Below, piece after piece: positions 18,184-29,222 of a DNA stretch of 64,000 nucleotides. The stretch is from JAPPFW01 sp965200835. Its GTDB lineage: Bacteria; Actinomycetota; Acidimicrobiia; Spongiisociales; Spongiisociaceae. Location of the stretch: positions 2,480,001 to 2,544,000 of the forward strand of contig OZ241390.1 of assembly GCA_965200835.1 (NCBI GenBank), read 5' to 3'. Both the position numbers and the translations under genes were made by a program. Each line of letters opens with the position of its first letter. Position 1 is the first letter of the stretch. The notes beneath the pieces are model-generated. The model worked only from the letters and a program-made list of their open reading frames with translations, made no database searches and had not been told where the DNA came from.

Positions 18184-21100
18184 TTGACCGAAAACACGCT
18201 TCCCACACGAGCGCCCTCGGTGGGCGAGCTGGTAAAGGTCAGGTCACGCCAGTGGCTCGTGGAGGAAGTGGGCCAGTCCGACAACCCTGATCACTCTCCC
18301 CGCGTGCCGCTCGCCTGCGTCGACGATGACAATCAGGGCCAGCGCCTCTCTGTGTTCTGGAAATACGAACCGGATCGGCTGATCCTCGAGGACGCCGGTT
18401 GGAACCACCTGGCGACCAAGGGCTTCGACCCACCCCGGCGCTTCGCGGCCTTCCTCAACACCCTGCGGTGGAACTGCACCACGGCCACCGACCCCACCCT
18501 GCTCCAGGCGCCCTTCCGAGCGGGCATCACCATCGATGCCTACCAGATGGAACCCCTCCGCAAGGCCTTGCGCCTCCCGCGGGTGAACCTGCTGATCGCT
18601 GACGACACCGGCCTGGGCAAGACCATCGAGGCGGGCTTGATCACCCACGAGCTGCTCCTCCGCCGCAAGGTCAAGGTCATCGTGGTGGCCGCGCCCCCGT
18701 CGATGCTGGAGCAGTGGAAGGGAGAGATGGAGGATCGCTTCGGGCTGGTGTTCGAGGTGCTCGACCGGAGCTACGTCTCGAGGATGCGGCGTGAGCGAGG
18801 TTTCGGGGTCAACCCGTGGCGGACCCACAGCCGGTTCCTGGTGTCGCACCGCCTGCTGATCGACCCCTCCTACACCGACCCGATGCGGGAGTGGTTGGGT
18901 GACCTCCGCACCGGCAGCCTGCTGATCCTCGACGAGGCGCACCATGCCGCCCCCACTTCGGGCGGGCGCTACGGCATCGAGACCAAGTTCACCCGGGCAG
19001 TTCGCGATCTCGCCCACCGCTTCGAGCATCGCCTGTTCCTGTCGGCCACGCCCCACAACGGGCACTCCAACAGCTTCTCCACCCTGCTGGAGATCCTCGA
19101 CCCGTACCGGTTCACCAGGGGAGTCAAGGTGACCGCACCCAAACAGGACCTCGCTCCGGTGATGGTGCGCCGGCTGAAGGAGGACATCCGGGCGCTGCAA
19201 GGTGGGTTCCCCAAGCGCAACGTCCAGCGGATCGAGATCGACGGCTTGCCCCACGACGCTCCGGAGTTGGCCCTGTCCCGGTTGCTGGATGAGTACGGCC
19301 GGGTACGCGATGAGCGCTACTCGCTGGAGTCGAAACGAGTCCGTTATGCGGCGAGGCTGATGGTGGTCGGCCTGCAGCAGCGCCTGCTGTCATCGATAGA
19401 GGCCTTCCATCGCAGCCTCCTGGTCCATCGCCGGACCGTGTTACGCCACTGGACCAAGGCCCACGAAGAGGTGTCTGAAGACACTCCACAAGGGCGCGGG
19501 ATCACGACGAGTGAGCGCCATGACTTCGTGGCAGCTGCCGATGCGGACGATGACCGAGCCGAGTTGACTCCGGAGGAGGCGGGAGCGGACGAGCAGGCCC
19601 AGATCGAGGAGATCAACGCGGCCTCCCTTCCCTCGCGGGACCCGGCGAGGGCAGCTTGGGAACGGGAACAGCGCCTCCTCGACCGGATGCAAGCGATAGC
19701 GAAGAAGGCCAGGCATCATCCCGATGCCAAGACCCGCTGGCTGATCGACTGGATCCGCCGCCACCAGTGCCCGGATCTGCCCGAGCTCGGCCGACCCATC
19801 ATCGGCCCTCCGCCGACCTGGACCGACCGCCGGGTGCTGATATTCACCGAGAACCGGGAAGGCACGAAGAAGTACCTGAAGTCGATCCTCGAGCAGGCCA
19901 TCTTCGGTTCCGACCGGGCGGACGACCGGATAGCGATCATCGACGGGCTGACCAGCCCGGCCCGCCGCCGGGATGTCCGGCGCCGCTTCAACGCCGATCC
20001 CGCCCGCGAGCCCCTGCGGATCCTGATCGCCACCGACGCCGCCCGGGAAGGCCTCAACCTGCAAGCCCAATGCTCGGACATGTTCCACTTCGACCTGCCC
20101 TGGAACCCCGGCCGCATCGAGTAACGCAACGGTCGGATCGACCGAAAGCTCCAACCCGCCGATCAGGTGAACTGCCACTATTTCGTGCTGCCCCAGCGGG
20201 TTGAGGACCGGGTGCTCGATGTCCTGGTCCGCAAGACTGAAACCATCAAGCAGGAGCTTGGTAGTTTGCCGAAGGCCATCGAGGACACAGTGGAGCAGCG
20301 CCTCACGCGGTACGGGATCCGTCACCACGATGCGGAGAACCTGCGGCGCAAGGTAGAGGCCGAGTCGGTGGACCAAGCTCACGCAAGCGTGTCCGACGAG
20401 GAACTCGAAGCCGCCCGGGACCGCCGCCATGACCTCCAGGATCAGATAGAACGCTGCCGCCGGCTCCTCCAGAAGTCCCGGAGCTGGGTGAGATTTTCCC
20501 CCGAGCCCTTCCACCAGGCCATCGACTGCTCCCTGGAGCTGCTGGGTGCCCCACCCCTGGTGGAGAGCACCCAGGTCCAGGGGGGGGGGGCGTCGTCGAG
20601 TTTGGAAGTTCCCTGAGCTAGATCAGAGGGCAACCACCGATCCGAGCTGGGTTTCCACGCTCGACTCCCTGCGGGTTCCCCGCAAGATCGACCAGAAGAT
20701 ACCCGACTGGCGGCGCGACGCGCCCATCCGACCCCTGGTGTTCGAGGACACCGGACTGCTCGATGACCAGACCGTCCACTTCCACCTAGAGCAGCGAGTC
20801 GCTCAGAGGCTGCTGGCCCGCTTCCGATCCCAGGGCTTCATCCATCATGACCTTTCGAGGGCCTGCCTCCTGCAGTCGCGGGACGCAATATGCAGGGTGG
20901 TGCTCCTGGGACGGCTGTCGCTATACGGCCGGGGTGCTGAGCGCGTCCACGAGGAGCTCGTTCCGGTAACCGCCCGCTGGACCGATCCCGACCGGCGCTC
21001 TGGCCCCTTACGTGCCTACGCGACGGACACTGAGCGGTTCACTATGCGGCTGCTCGACGAGTCGTTGAGCTCCCAGGCTCGCTCGCCCAATCCGCAGGTC

Positions 21101-21496
21101 AAGCGGCGGCTGCTGGGCAGTGTCGCCCAGGACATCGAGGAACTACGTCCACATCTAGAGCCCCGCGCCGCCACGTTTGAGGAGCGCGCCAGAGAGCAAC
21201 TGGCAGAACGCGGTAAGCGAGAGGAGCGGATGCTGCATGACACGCTCGAGCGGCACCGCACCCAGGTGGTTGCCCAACTCTCCCGTTATAAGCGCGACCT
21301 CAAGCAGCTGTCCCTGGGGTTCAACGTTGCGGAGAGGGGGCAGCTCAAAGCCGACATCCGCCACTGGGGCCGGCGCCTGGAGAAGTTCGATCAGGACTTG
21401 ATGGACGAGCCCGCCCGGGTTCGCGAGCTCTACCGAGTGCGGGTCACCCGGGTGGAGCCGGTGGGCCTCGTCTACCTATGGCCGGAGGGAAACTGA
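18184..21496 (+). pseudogene. drmD: DISARM SNF2-like helicase DrmD, interrupted by a nonsense codon and a G11 frameshift
   Basis: First gene of a class 1 DISARM locus. The protein has the Swi2/Snf2 motifs: Walker A DDTGLGKTIEAG at about residues 140-151, LILDEAHHA near 248, SATPHNGH, and ATDAAREGLNL. Translation stops at TAA 20122-20124, exactly where motif VI should read Q before RNGRIDR, so a single CAA-to-TAA change is likely. The same frame continues to a G11 tract (20580-20590), after which homology resumes in another frame (LDQRATTDPSW) to the end. It starts at TTG with GGCGGAG upstream. Removing one G restores the second frame; the stop codon would still block the full-length product. 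Confidence 0.85.
20580..20590 (+). repeat. Poly-G tract (11 G) inside drmD
   Basis: Uninterrupted run of 11 guanines within the C-terminal third of the helicase gene. The upstream frame runs out at a TGA about 30 bases later, and the downstream frame is offset by one. A tract of 10 would join them. Runs this long are typical of slipped-strand mutation sites. Confidence 0.9.
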
Positions 21497-24400
21497 TGCC
21501 CAAGCCCAACCGCTACATCACCGACCATCTCGAATGGATCGGCTTCGTTCGGCCCACCGGTCTGGTGGTGTCAGCTCCCGCCTTGGTAAAGGCGGGCGTC
21601 ATCCTCAACCGTCGGGATCGGGCCGGCCAGCAACTACTCAAGGAGTGCCTACCGAACGGCTCGGGTACGACGGGATCACAACCCGACCCGGCCCCCGTAC
21701 TTCCGGACTTCCCGGCCTTCGCCCGTACGGTGCTCGGCTGGAGTTTCTCTCCCAAGGGCTATGCCGGTACGGAGGAATCACCGATTCCCTCCGAGCTCGA
21801 GCTCTCCCTACCCGATTCCGGAGGCGGGTTCCGGCCTGACTTCGCAGTTCTAGCCGACCCTGCCCGGTCCCGGCCGCCCGCCACCAACGGAAACAAGCGT
21901 GAAGGGACCGACCGGGCATCGCCCTGGCAGCTGCTGGTCAGCACCTACGAGCCCTGCGAAGACTTCGACAAGACAGCCTCGAACGGCTCGGGAGTGGAGA
22001 TGTCGCCCCACAGCCGGATGGAGCGCCTGCTACGTGACACCCGGGTGCCCGCCGGGCTCCTTTTCGACGGAACGACCATTCGCCTGGTGTCCGCTCCCAA
22101 GGGCGAGAGCTCGGGATGGATGGACTTCCAGGTGGGCGACATGATCCAGACCGCTGGGCGCCCGATCTGCACTGCGATGCGCGAGCTGCTCAGCCAGACC
22201 CGGCTCCTAGTCGTAGGGCGCGACCAGCGCCTGGCCGCGCTGCTGGAGGACAGCCGGAAGTTCCAGAACGAGGTGAGCGAGCGCCTGGCCGAGCAGGTAC
22301 TGCACGCTCTGTACGAGCTACTGCGAGGTTTCCAAGCCGCCGATGACACCGCAAAAGGCCAGCTACTTGGACGCTGGCTGGCTGACCAACCCGATGAGAT
22401 CTACAGGGGGTTGCTCACCGTGGTGCTGCGCCTGGTCTATCTGCTGTACGCCGAGGAACGCGACCTGCTGCCCCAGGACGAGACCTTCCTAGGGCCTACT
22501 CGGTGTCAGGCCTATATGAGCGTCTGCGGGCTGACGCCTCCCTCCATCCCGACACTATGGACCAGCGCTACGGAGCCTATGCCCAGCTCCTAGCCCTATG
22601 GCGCATGGTTCATGACGGGGCCAAAGCGACCGACATGGTGATGTCGCCCAAGTATGGCGACCTCTTTTGCCCGACCGCTACCCCTTCCTCGAAGGCAGTC
22701 TGGGGGCCAGGCAGACGACTGACCGCATCGAGGCACCGCTGGTACCCGACGGCACTATCCATCGGGTGCTGGAGAAGCTGATCGTGCTGGACTCCGAGCG
22801 CATCTCCTACCGAGCTCTCGATGTGGAGCATATCGGTTCGGTGTACGAGACCATGATGGGTTTCCGCCTCGAGAGGGCCACCGGTCGCAGCATCGCCATC
22901 AAGGCTGCCAAGAAACACGGCGCTCCGGCCACCATCAACCTCGATGAACTGCTCTGTCAGGCTTCCAGTAGCCGGACCAAGTGGGTCAAGGATCGGACCG
23001 ATCGACAACTAAGCGCAAAGGTGGGCCGGGCGGTCCGGGAAGCCACCACGCTGGAGGAGCTCCATGCCGCCCTCGATCGGGTGATCGACCGCCAGGCCAC
23101 ACCTGATCTCGTCCCGCCCGGCGCCATGGTGCTGCAACCCAGCCAGGAGCGCCGCCGCTCGGGTTCCCACTACACGCCCCGCAGCCTGACGGAGCCGATC
23201 GTCCGCAAGGCGCTGGACCCAATCCTGGACCGCCTCGCTGAAGAACAAGAGGGCCCACTTCGACCGGAACAAATCCTCGACCTGAAGGTGTGCGACCCGG
23301 CCATGGGCTCGGCGGCGTTCCTGGTAGAAGCGTGCCGCCAGCTGGCCGACGCCCTGATCGAAGCTTGGCGGGCCCACGAAGAAGCACCCGACCTCCCCCC
23401 GGGCGAGGACCAGCAGATCTTCGCTCGCCGACTGGTGGCTCAACGCTGCCTCTACGGAGTCGACCGCAACCCCAAGGCAGTGGACCTAGCCAAGCTGTCG
23501 TTGTGGCTCATCACCCTGTCCAAGGACCATCCGCTCACTTTCCTCGACCACGCCCTCCGCCATGGCGACTCGCTAGTGGGTCTGTCGATCCCTCAGATAA
23601 GGGCTTTCCATTGGAAAGGCAACGCTCCCGCCTTTCAGGAGGGTTTTGAGGCCCTCCGAGGACAGCAGCTACTCGCCGATGCAGCCGAGCTACGCAGGTG
23701 GATTCGCGAGGAAGGCGACACCATATCCGAGCGGGAGATGCGCGAAGCGTGGATGGAGTCGCGTGAAGTGACCGACGACCTCCGCTTGTTGGGGGACCTG
23801 GTGCTGGCGGCGTTCTTCGATGAGTCCACGCCAACGGCGCGGGAGGCACGTCGTAAAAGGTTCGCGAATGGCGTTCAGAACGGTATCGAGGGACAGTATC
23901 GCGCCTGGATGGAGGAACTTCGCAACCAGGACCGACCCCTCGCGCCACTCCACTGGCAGATCGAGTTTCCCGAGGTCTTCGACCGTCCCAATCCCGGCTT
24001 CGATGTCATAGTCGGTAATCCACCATTCGCTGGTAACAACACTATTACCGCTTCGAACATCAACCGCTATTCCCACTGGCTCAAGGAGATGCATGTTGAG
24101 AGCCACGGCAATTCGGACTTGGTAGCTCACTTCTTTCGGCGAGCCTTCAATCTGGTCCGTATGGGTGGAACCTTTGGTCTTATCGCTACCAATAGCATCT
24201 CCCAAGGTGACACACGCTCGACGGGACTACGATGGATATGCAAGAACGGCGGAGAAATATTTTGTGTTCGCAAGCGTGTGAAGTGGCCTGGACAAGCTGC
24301 GGTAGTAGTGAGTGTACTCCACATCAGCAGAGGTGGATTTCACGGCTACAGGCTCCTTGACGGTCACTCCGTATCAAAGATCACAGCCTTCTTATACTAT

Positions 24401-25522
24401 CGAGGCAAGAACGATGATCCGAGGTCGTTGAAAGCTAACATAGCCAAGAGTTTCTTGGGTAGTATAATACTGGGGATGGGGTTTACTTTTAACGATAACG
24501 ATAAGGAGCGTGTGGCTACACCAATTAGAGAGATGGAAAGACTCCTAAGGTCTAATCCTTCGAATCAAGTGGTTATTTGTCCATATATAGGAGGGAGGGA
24601 GCTAAATAACAACCCGACCCAAAAAAACCATCGTTCCGTAATTGACTTCGGGGAGAGAAGTTTGTCAAAGTGCAGATTCCATTGGCCCGACTTACTAGAG
24701 ATAGTAACCAATAAGGTTAGACCAATACGAATCAAGAAGCGTTATCCTCGTATGGCGAATGAGTGGCGGAAACATTATGCACCCCAATTAAAACTATACG
24801 ATTCTATTAGGGGTTTAAAACGGGTTATGGCAACTTGTAGGGTTAGCCAACACATGTCTTTTGCCTTTCTGTCTAACGGAATGGTCTATGCAGACTCATT
24901 AGTTATATTCTCCTATGAGAGATTCGCCGCATTCTGCGCGCTCCAAGCAAGACCTCACGAGATCTGGTCTCGATTCTTCGGATCCTCGATGAAGGACGAC
25001 TTACGCTATACAGTCACAGACTGTTTCGAGACATTTCCACTTCCGAATAGCTGGGAGAGCCGCTCCGACTTCGAATCAGCAGGTGAGGAATACTACGAGT
25101 TCCGGGCAGACCTGATGAAATTCAACGATGAAGGCTTGACCAAGACATACAACCGATTCCATGATCCCAGCGAGAACGATGCCCGGATTATCGAACTCCG
25201 TAGACTGCATGCCGCCATGGATCGGGTTGTACTGGACGCATACGGGTGGAGTGACATCCCGACGGACTGTGAGTTCCTGCTCGACTACCCGATCGATGAG
25301 GACAACTGGGGCAGGAAGAAGAAGCCTTACCGCTACCGCTGGCCTGACGAGGTTCGTGATGAGGTGCTGGCTCGGTTGCTGGAGCTCAATGCCGAGCGGG
25401 CTGCTGAAGAAGCACGGTCCGGTCAAGCCAACCCACCGCGTGGCCGGGGACGGCTCCAAAAGTCGCCACCCACGACTTCTCCATCCAACCAACTCACCTT
25501 GAGCCCTTCCAATGGCACCTGA
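21496..25522 (+). pseudogene. drmMI: DISARM adenine methyltransferase DrmMI with two frameshifts
   Basis: Second DISARM gene, a large N6-adenine methylase. The ATG at 21496 overlaps the drmD stop (TGATG) and has GGAGGG six bases upstream. The N-terminal region is in one frame to about 22492, the segment SVSGLYERLRADASLHPD is in a second to about 22666, and the rest is in a third. Each join needs one extra base (at a G3 and a T4 run). The catalytic domain is intact: GSHYTPRSL, CDPAMGSAAFLVEA and the NPPF motif in VIVGNPPFAG. From about 24400 to 25030 the gene is clearly AT-rich, where the target-recognition region is expected. Confidence 0.82.
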
Positions 25523-25535
25523 ATGGAGGTGACCC

Positions 25536-28500
25536 ATGCCTGAGCCGGACCCATCTCCCGGATGGAACGAGGCCCCCTCACCGGAGGTGCGCGACTACCT
25601 GGTCGAAGCGTTGCGGCTCGATCTGGTCGGTCCGGGGGCTGGCCATCACCTGGCCGATGAGCAGCTGCCGGGATGGGTTAGACCGTCCAGCTGGTACCTC
25701 ACCGGGTTTCTGATCCCCTCGGGCACGCCACTCGAGTTGCGCTCCGACAACGACGAGGACGACCCGCTGGACGAGACTCCGGCCACCGCCGGTCTGGCTG
25801 AGGAGTCGTCGGAGGAGCGGAGGGCAGCCCGCAAGAGCTTCTTCCCGTCGTCGATCGGGCTGAGCTTCCTCGTCCCACACAAGACGGAGGTGCTGGACAT
25901 AACCGTTCGCTGGGGCGACTACCAGCGGTCGACCACCGAGGGCACCGACGGCAAGCCGCTGAAGGTGTGGCAGAGGCACCCGCAGGAGCACACCGTGGCG
26001 GTCACTCTCCCGGACCGATCCTCCGATCATGAGGTTCCGGAGTCCGGTGGGCTGGGGCTGCACATGGTCACGAGGCCAGTGGAGGTCGAGGGTCCCGACG
26101 GCCTCACCCAGCAGGTCAATTCGGTGTCGATATTCCTGGTCAACCATCGGCCCTCGCTCGGGGGCCAGCCCGGCGACGTTACGAGCCTCGGCGACGCCGA
26201 TCTCGGCTACGCCTTCCAGGCCGAGCTCGAGATCACCAGTGAGGTGCCATTCGTGCCCCGTCCTGACCCCCGTGGGGCGCATGGTCGGGAGTGGGACGAC
26301 CAGGTAGCCGACCTCCACTATGCGGACACACCTGAGTACGCGGTCGGCCACGGGGTATCAGCCGAGTGGGAGGTGGTGGGCGGCAAGTGCCATGTCCTGC
26401 GCACTACCTGGATCCCGGACGCCGCAGTGGCGAAGACCGAGGCCACCTCGAAGCCGGAGGCGGAGCTGTCGATGGAGGTGCTCGGAAGTCTTCCGGATGG
26501 CGACGCGGTATCGGCGGCCTTGCGGCCGCTGGTAGAGCACTACCGAGCCTGGATCGACAGCCAGTACCGGACTCTCACCGCACACACGGGTGACCGCCGG
26601 AAGACCGCGGGGGAGCTATTGAGTCACGCCCGCGGGGCCGCCGACCGTATCGAGCGGGGGATCGACCTGCTGGTTACCGACCCGGACGCCCTCGACGCCT
26701 TTCGGGTGGCCAACCGGGCCGTGGCCACTGCCTTGCAGAGGAGGATCGGCTCCCCACCTGAGGAGTCGGGATGGCGCTGGTATCCATTCCAGCTGGCGTT
26801 CATCCTGCTCAACCTCCCCGGTCTGGGCGATCCGCAACATCCCGAGCGCCCAGTGGTCGACCTCCTCTTTTTCCCGACCGGCGGCGGCAAGACCGAGGCC
26901 TATCTGGGTCTGGCGGCCTTCACCATGGTGCTGAGACGCTTGCGGGAACCCGGCCATGAGGGCCGGCAAGGGGCAGGCGTCACCGTGATCATGCGTTACA
27001 CGCTCTGGCTCTTGACCCTGGATCAGCTGGCCCGGGCCTCCGGCCTGGTGTGCGCGCTGGAACTGGAGCGCCAGCTCGATCCCGACCGCTATGGAACCTG
27101 GCCGTTCGAGATCGGCCTGTGGGTGGGCAAGGCGGCCACCCCCAACGCGATGGGTCGGGTGCGTGACGGACGGCAGGACACGGCCCGGGCCAAGACCCGC
27201 CGATACAAGGCCAATCCGGGATACCACCCCCTGCCCATTCCCCTCGAGACCTGCCCGTGGTGCGGTCAGCAGTTCGAGCCGGCGAGCTTCACGCTGCTGC
27301 CCGACGACGAGCTGCGCATCGTGTGCCTCAACTTCGAGTGTGACTTCCAAGGGGACAACCCGCTGCCGATCGTGGCGGTGGACGATCCCATCTACCGGCG
27401 TCTGCCTGCCTTCCTGATCGCCACGGTCGACAAGTTCGCCTCCCTGCCCTGGACGGCCCGCACCGGCCTGTTGCTCGGCGGCGCCGACCGCATCGACGCC
27501 AAGGGCTACTACGGAGCGGCCGATCCCGGAATCGGTCGCCCGCTCGACCACCCGCTACTGGCCCCTGACCTGATCATCCAGGACGAGCTGCACCTGATAT
27601 CAGGGCCCTTGGGCACCATGGCCGGCCTGTACGAGACGATCATCGAAGCCTTATCTGTCCAGGCCAGCGAGCGGGCCGGTCATCGTCCAGAGGGCCGCCG
27701 GTCGCCGCAGGTACGGCCCAAGATCGTGGCCTCCACTGCAACAGTCCGCCAGGCGCAGAGTCAGGTCCAGGCCCTGTTCGCCCGGTCGGCCACCCGGGTG
27801 TTCCCACCCCCAGGGCCGGACCGGAAGGATTCGTTCTTCGCCGAGACTGTCCCCACCACCCAGGTACCCGGCCGCTTGTATCTCGGTATCGCGGCGCCGG
27901 GACGGAGTCCCAAAGTCCTGATGCGCCGGGTCTGGCTGGCCCTGATGGGATCCGCCGAGCGGGCCTACCGAGACGCCGGCGGGCGCAAGAACCGGGACAA
28001 CCCGGCCGATCCCTACATGACCGTGCTGGGTTACTTCAACAGCCTGCGGGAGCTGGGTGGGGCGCGCCGCATCCTCGAGGAGGAGGTCCGCAACACCGTC
28101 AAGACCTACGGGCGTCGCCGCCGGATCGGCCAGTCCTTCCAGGAAGCACCGTTCCGGGATCGGACCAGCTTCGCGGAGGTGGTGGAGCTCACCTCCCGGG
28201 TTCCGACCGGCAAGGTGGCCGAGGCGAGACGGCGGCTGGGATGCGCCAAGCACGAGCAGGACAGCGTGGACAGCGCTATCGCCACCAACATGATCTCGGT
28301 GGGTCTCGACATCCCCCGGCTCGGGCTGATGGTGGTAGTCGGCCAGCCCAAGACCCACTCCGAATACATCCAGGCCACCAGCCGGGTGGGGCGGGACGAT
28401 CAGCGGCCGGGACTGGTGGTGACCTTGCTCAACATGCACAAACCCCGCGACCGATCCCACTACGAGCGCTTCCGTCACTACCACGAGACCTTCTACCGCT

Positions 28501-29222
28501 CCGTGGAGGTGTCCAGCGTCACGCCCTTCTCGGCCAGGGCCCTCGACCGCGGGCTGGCCGGCGCACTGGTGGGCTACGCCCGCCATGCGGAAGGAGTGCT
28601 CACGCCGGCCGAGGGAGTCGAGGAACTCGAAGCGGTCAGGGTTACGGTCGAACGACAACTCCGGCAGGTACTGCTGCAGCGAGTGGACCGCCAGCCCTTC
28701 CAATACGAGACCGAGCACACCGAAAGGCGCCGGAGCGTGACCGCCCGGGTGGTGGAACTACTCGACTCGTGGTTGAAAGTGGTGGAGGGCTACCACCAGG
28801 TAAACAGCCCGGTGAGGTATCAGAAGTACGAGGGGAAAGCGGCCGCCAAACCACTGTTGCGGGAGATGCTCGACCAGGACTTCGAGACCGCCCACCATCG
28901 CAAGTTCCGAGCCAACCGCTCCCTACGTGATGTCGAGCCGGAGGTGAACCTGTATATCAGGCCGCTCACCGCCTCTCTCGGCGACTCTACGAGGCCACCG
29001 AGCTCAGCGACTGGCCGCTCGGTCTGTGCCTGGGCAGGCGGCCGTGGCTGGGTCGCGGCACCGACGAGGATTGCACGCTACCGAGCCGGTTGCTCATCCG
29101 CACCGCCTCCAACGCCTACTTTCCCCAGGTGGTCAGCGTCCTGTCGCTGCCTGATCGGGGCACCGATCTGGACCGGGTGGTGGGGGAGCTCTGGGAGGAC
29201 CTTCAGCTGGTGGACCGCTTGA
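25536..29222 (+). CDS. drmA: DISARM helicase DrmA with an out-of-frame tail
   Basis: Third DISARM gene, with a perfect GGAGGTGACCC before the ATG. The product has the DrmA helicase signatures: FFPTGGGKTEAYLG near residue 445, a cysteine pair CPWCG and CLNFEC, DELHLISGPLGT near 681, and SRVGRDDQRPG near 948. Native sequence runs to about residue 1145 (RSLRDVEPEVNLYI). The remaining about 80 residues to the stop at 29222 are drmB sequence read in the wrong frame, created by a deletion. In DISARM, DrmA pairs with DrmB to form the DrmAB complex that binds phage DNA, so activity is doubtful here. Confidence 0.85.
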   Translation: MPEPDPSPGWNEAPSPEVRDYLVEALRLDLVGPGAGHHLADEQLPGWVRPSSWYLTGFLIPSGTPLELRSDNDEDDPLDETPATAGLAEESSEERRAARKSFFPSSIGLSFLVPHKTEVLDITVRWGDYQRSTTEGTDGKPLKVWQRHPQEHTVAVTLPDRSSDHEVPESGGLGLHMVTRPVEVEGPDGLTQQVNSVSIFLVNHRPSLGGQPGDVTSLGDADLGYAFQAELEITSEVPFVPRPDPRGAHGREWDDQVADLHYADTPEYAVGHGVSAEWEVVGGKCHVLRTTWIPDAAVAKTEATSKPEAELSMEVLGSLPDGDAVSAALRPLVEHYRAWIDSQYRTLTAHTGDRRKTAGELLSHARGAADRIERGIDLLVTDPDALDAFRVANRAVATALQRRIGSPPEESGWRWYPFQLAFILLNLPGLGDPQHPERPVVDLLFFPTGGGKTEAYLGLAAFTMVLRRLREPGHEGRQGAGVTVIMRYTLWLLTLDQLARASGLVCALELERQLDPDRYGTWPFEIGLWVGKAATPNAMGRVRDGRQDTARAKTRRYKANPGYHPLPIPLETCPWCGQQFEPASFTLLPDDELRIVCLNFECDFQGDNPLPIVAVDDPIYRRLPAFLIATVDKFASLPWTARTGLLLGGADRIDAKGYYGAADPGIGRPLDHPLLAPDLIIQDELHLISGPLGTMAGLYETIIEALSVQASERAGHRPEGRRSPQVRPKIVASTATVRQAQSQVQALFARSATRVFPPPGPDRKDSFFAETVPTTQVPGRLYLGIAAPGRSPKVLMRRVWLALMGSAERAYRDAGGRKNRDNPADPYMTVLGYFNSLRELGGARRILEEEVRNTVKTYGRRRRIGQSFQEAPFRDRTSFAEVVELTSRVPTGKVAEARRRLGCAKHEQDSVDSAIATNMISVGLDIPRLGLMVVVGQPKTHSEYIQATSRVGRDDQRPGLVVTLLNMHKPRDRSHYERFRHYHETFYRSVEVSSVTPFSARALDRGLAGALVGYARHAEGVLTPAEGVEELEAVRVTVERQLRQVLLQRVDRQPFQYETEHTERRRSVTARVVELLDSWLKVVEGYHQVNSPVRYQKYEGKAAAKPLLREMLDQDFETAHHRKFRANRSLRDVEPEVNLYIRPLTASLGDSTRPPSSATGRSVCAWAGGRGWVAAPTRIARYRAGCSSAPPPTPTFPRWSASCRCLIGAPIWTGWWGSSGRTFSWWTA

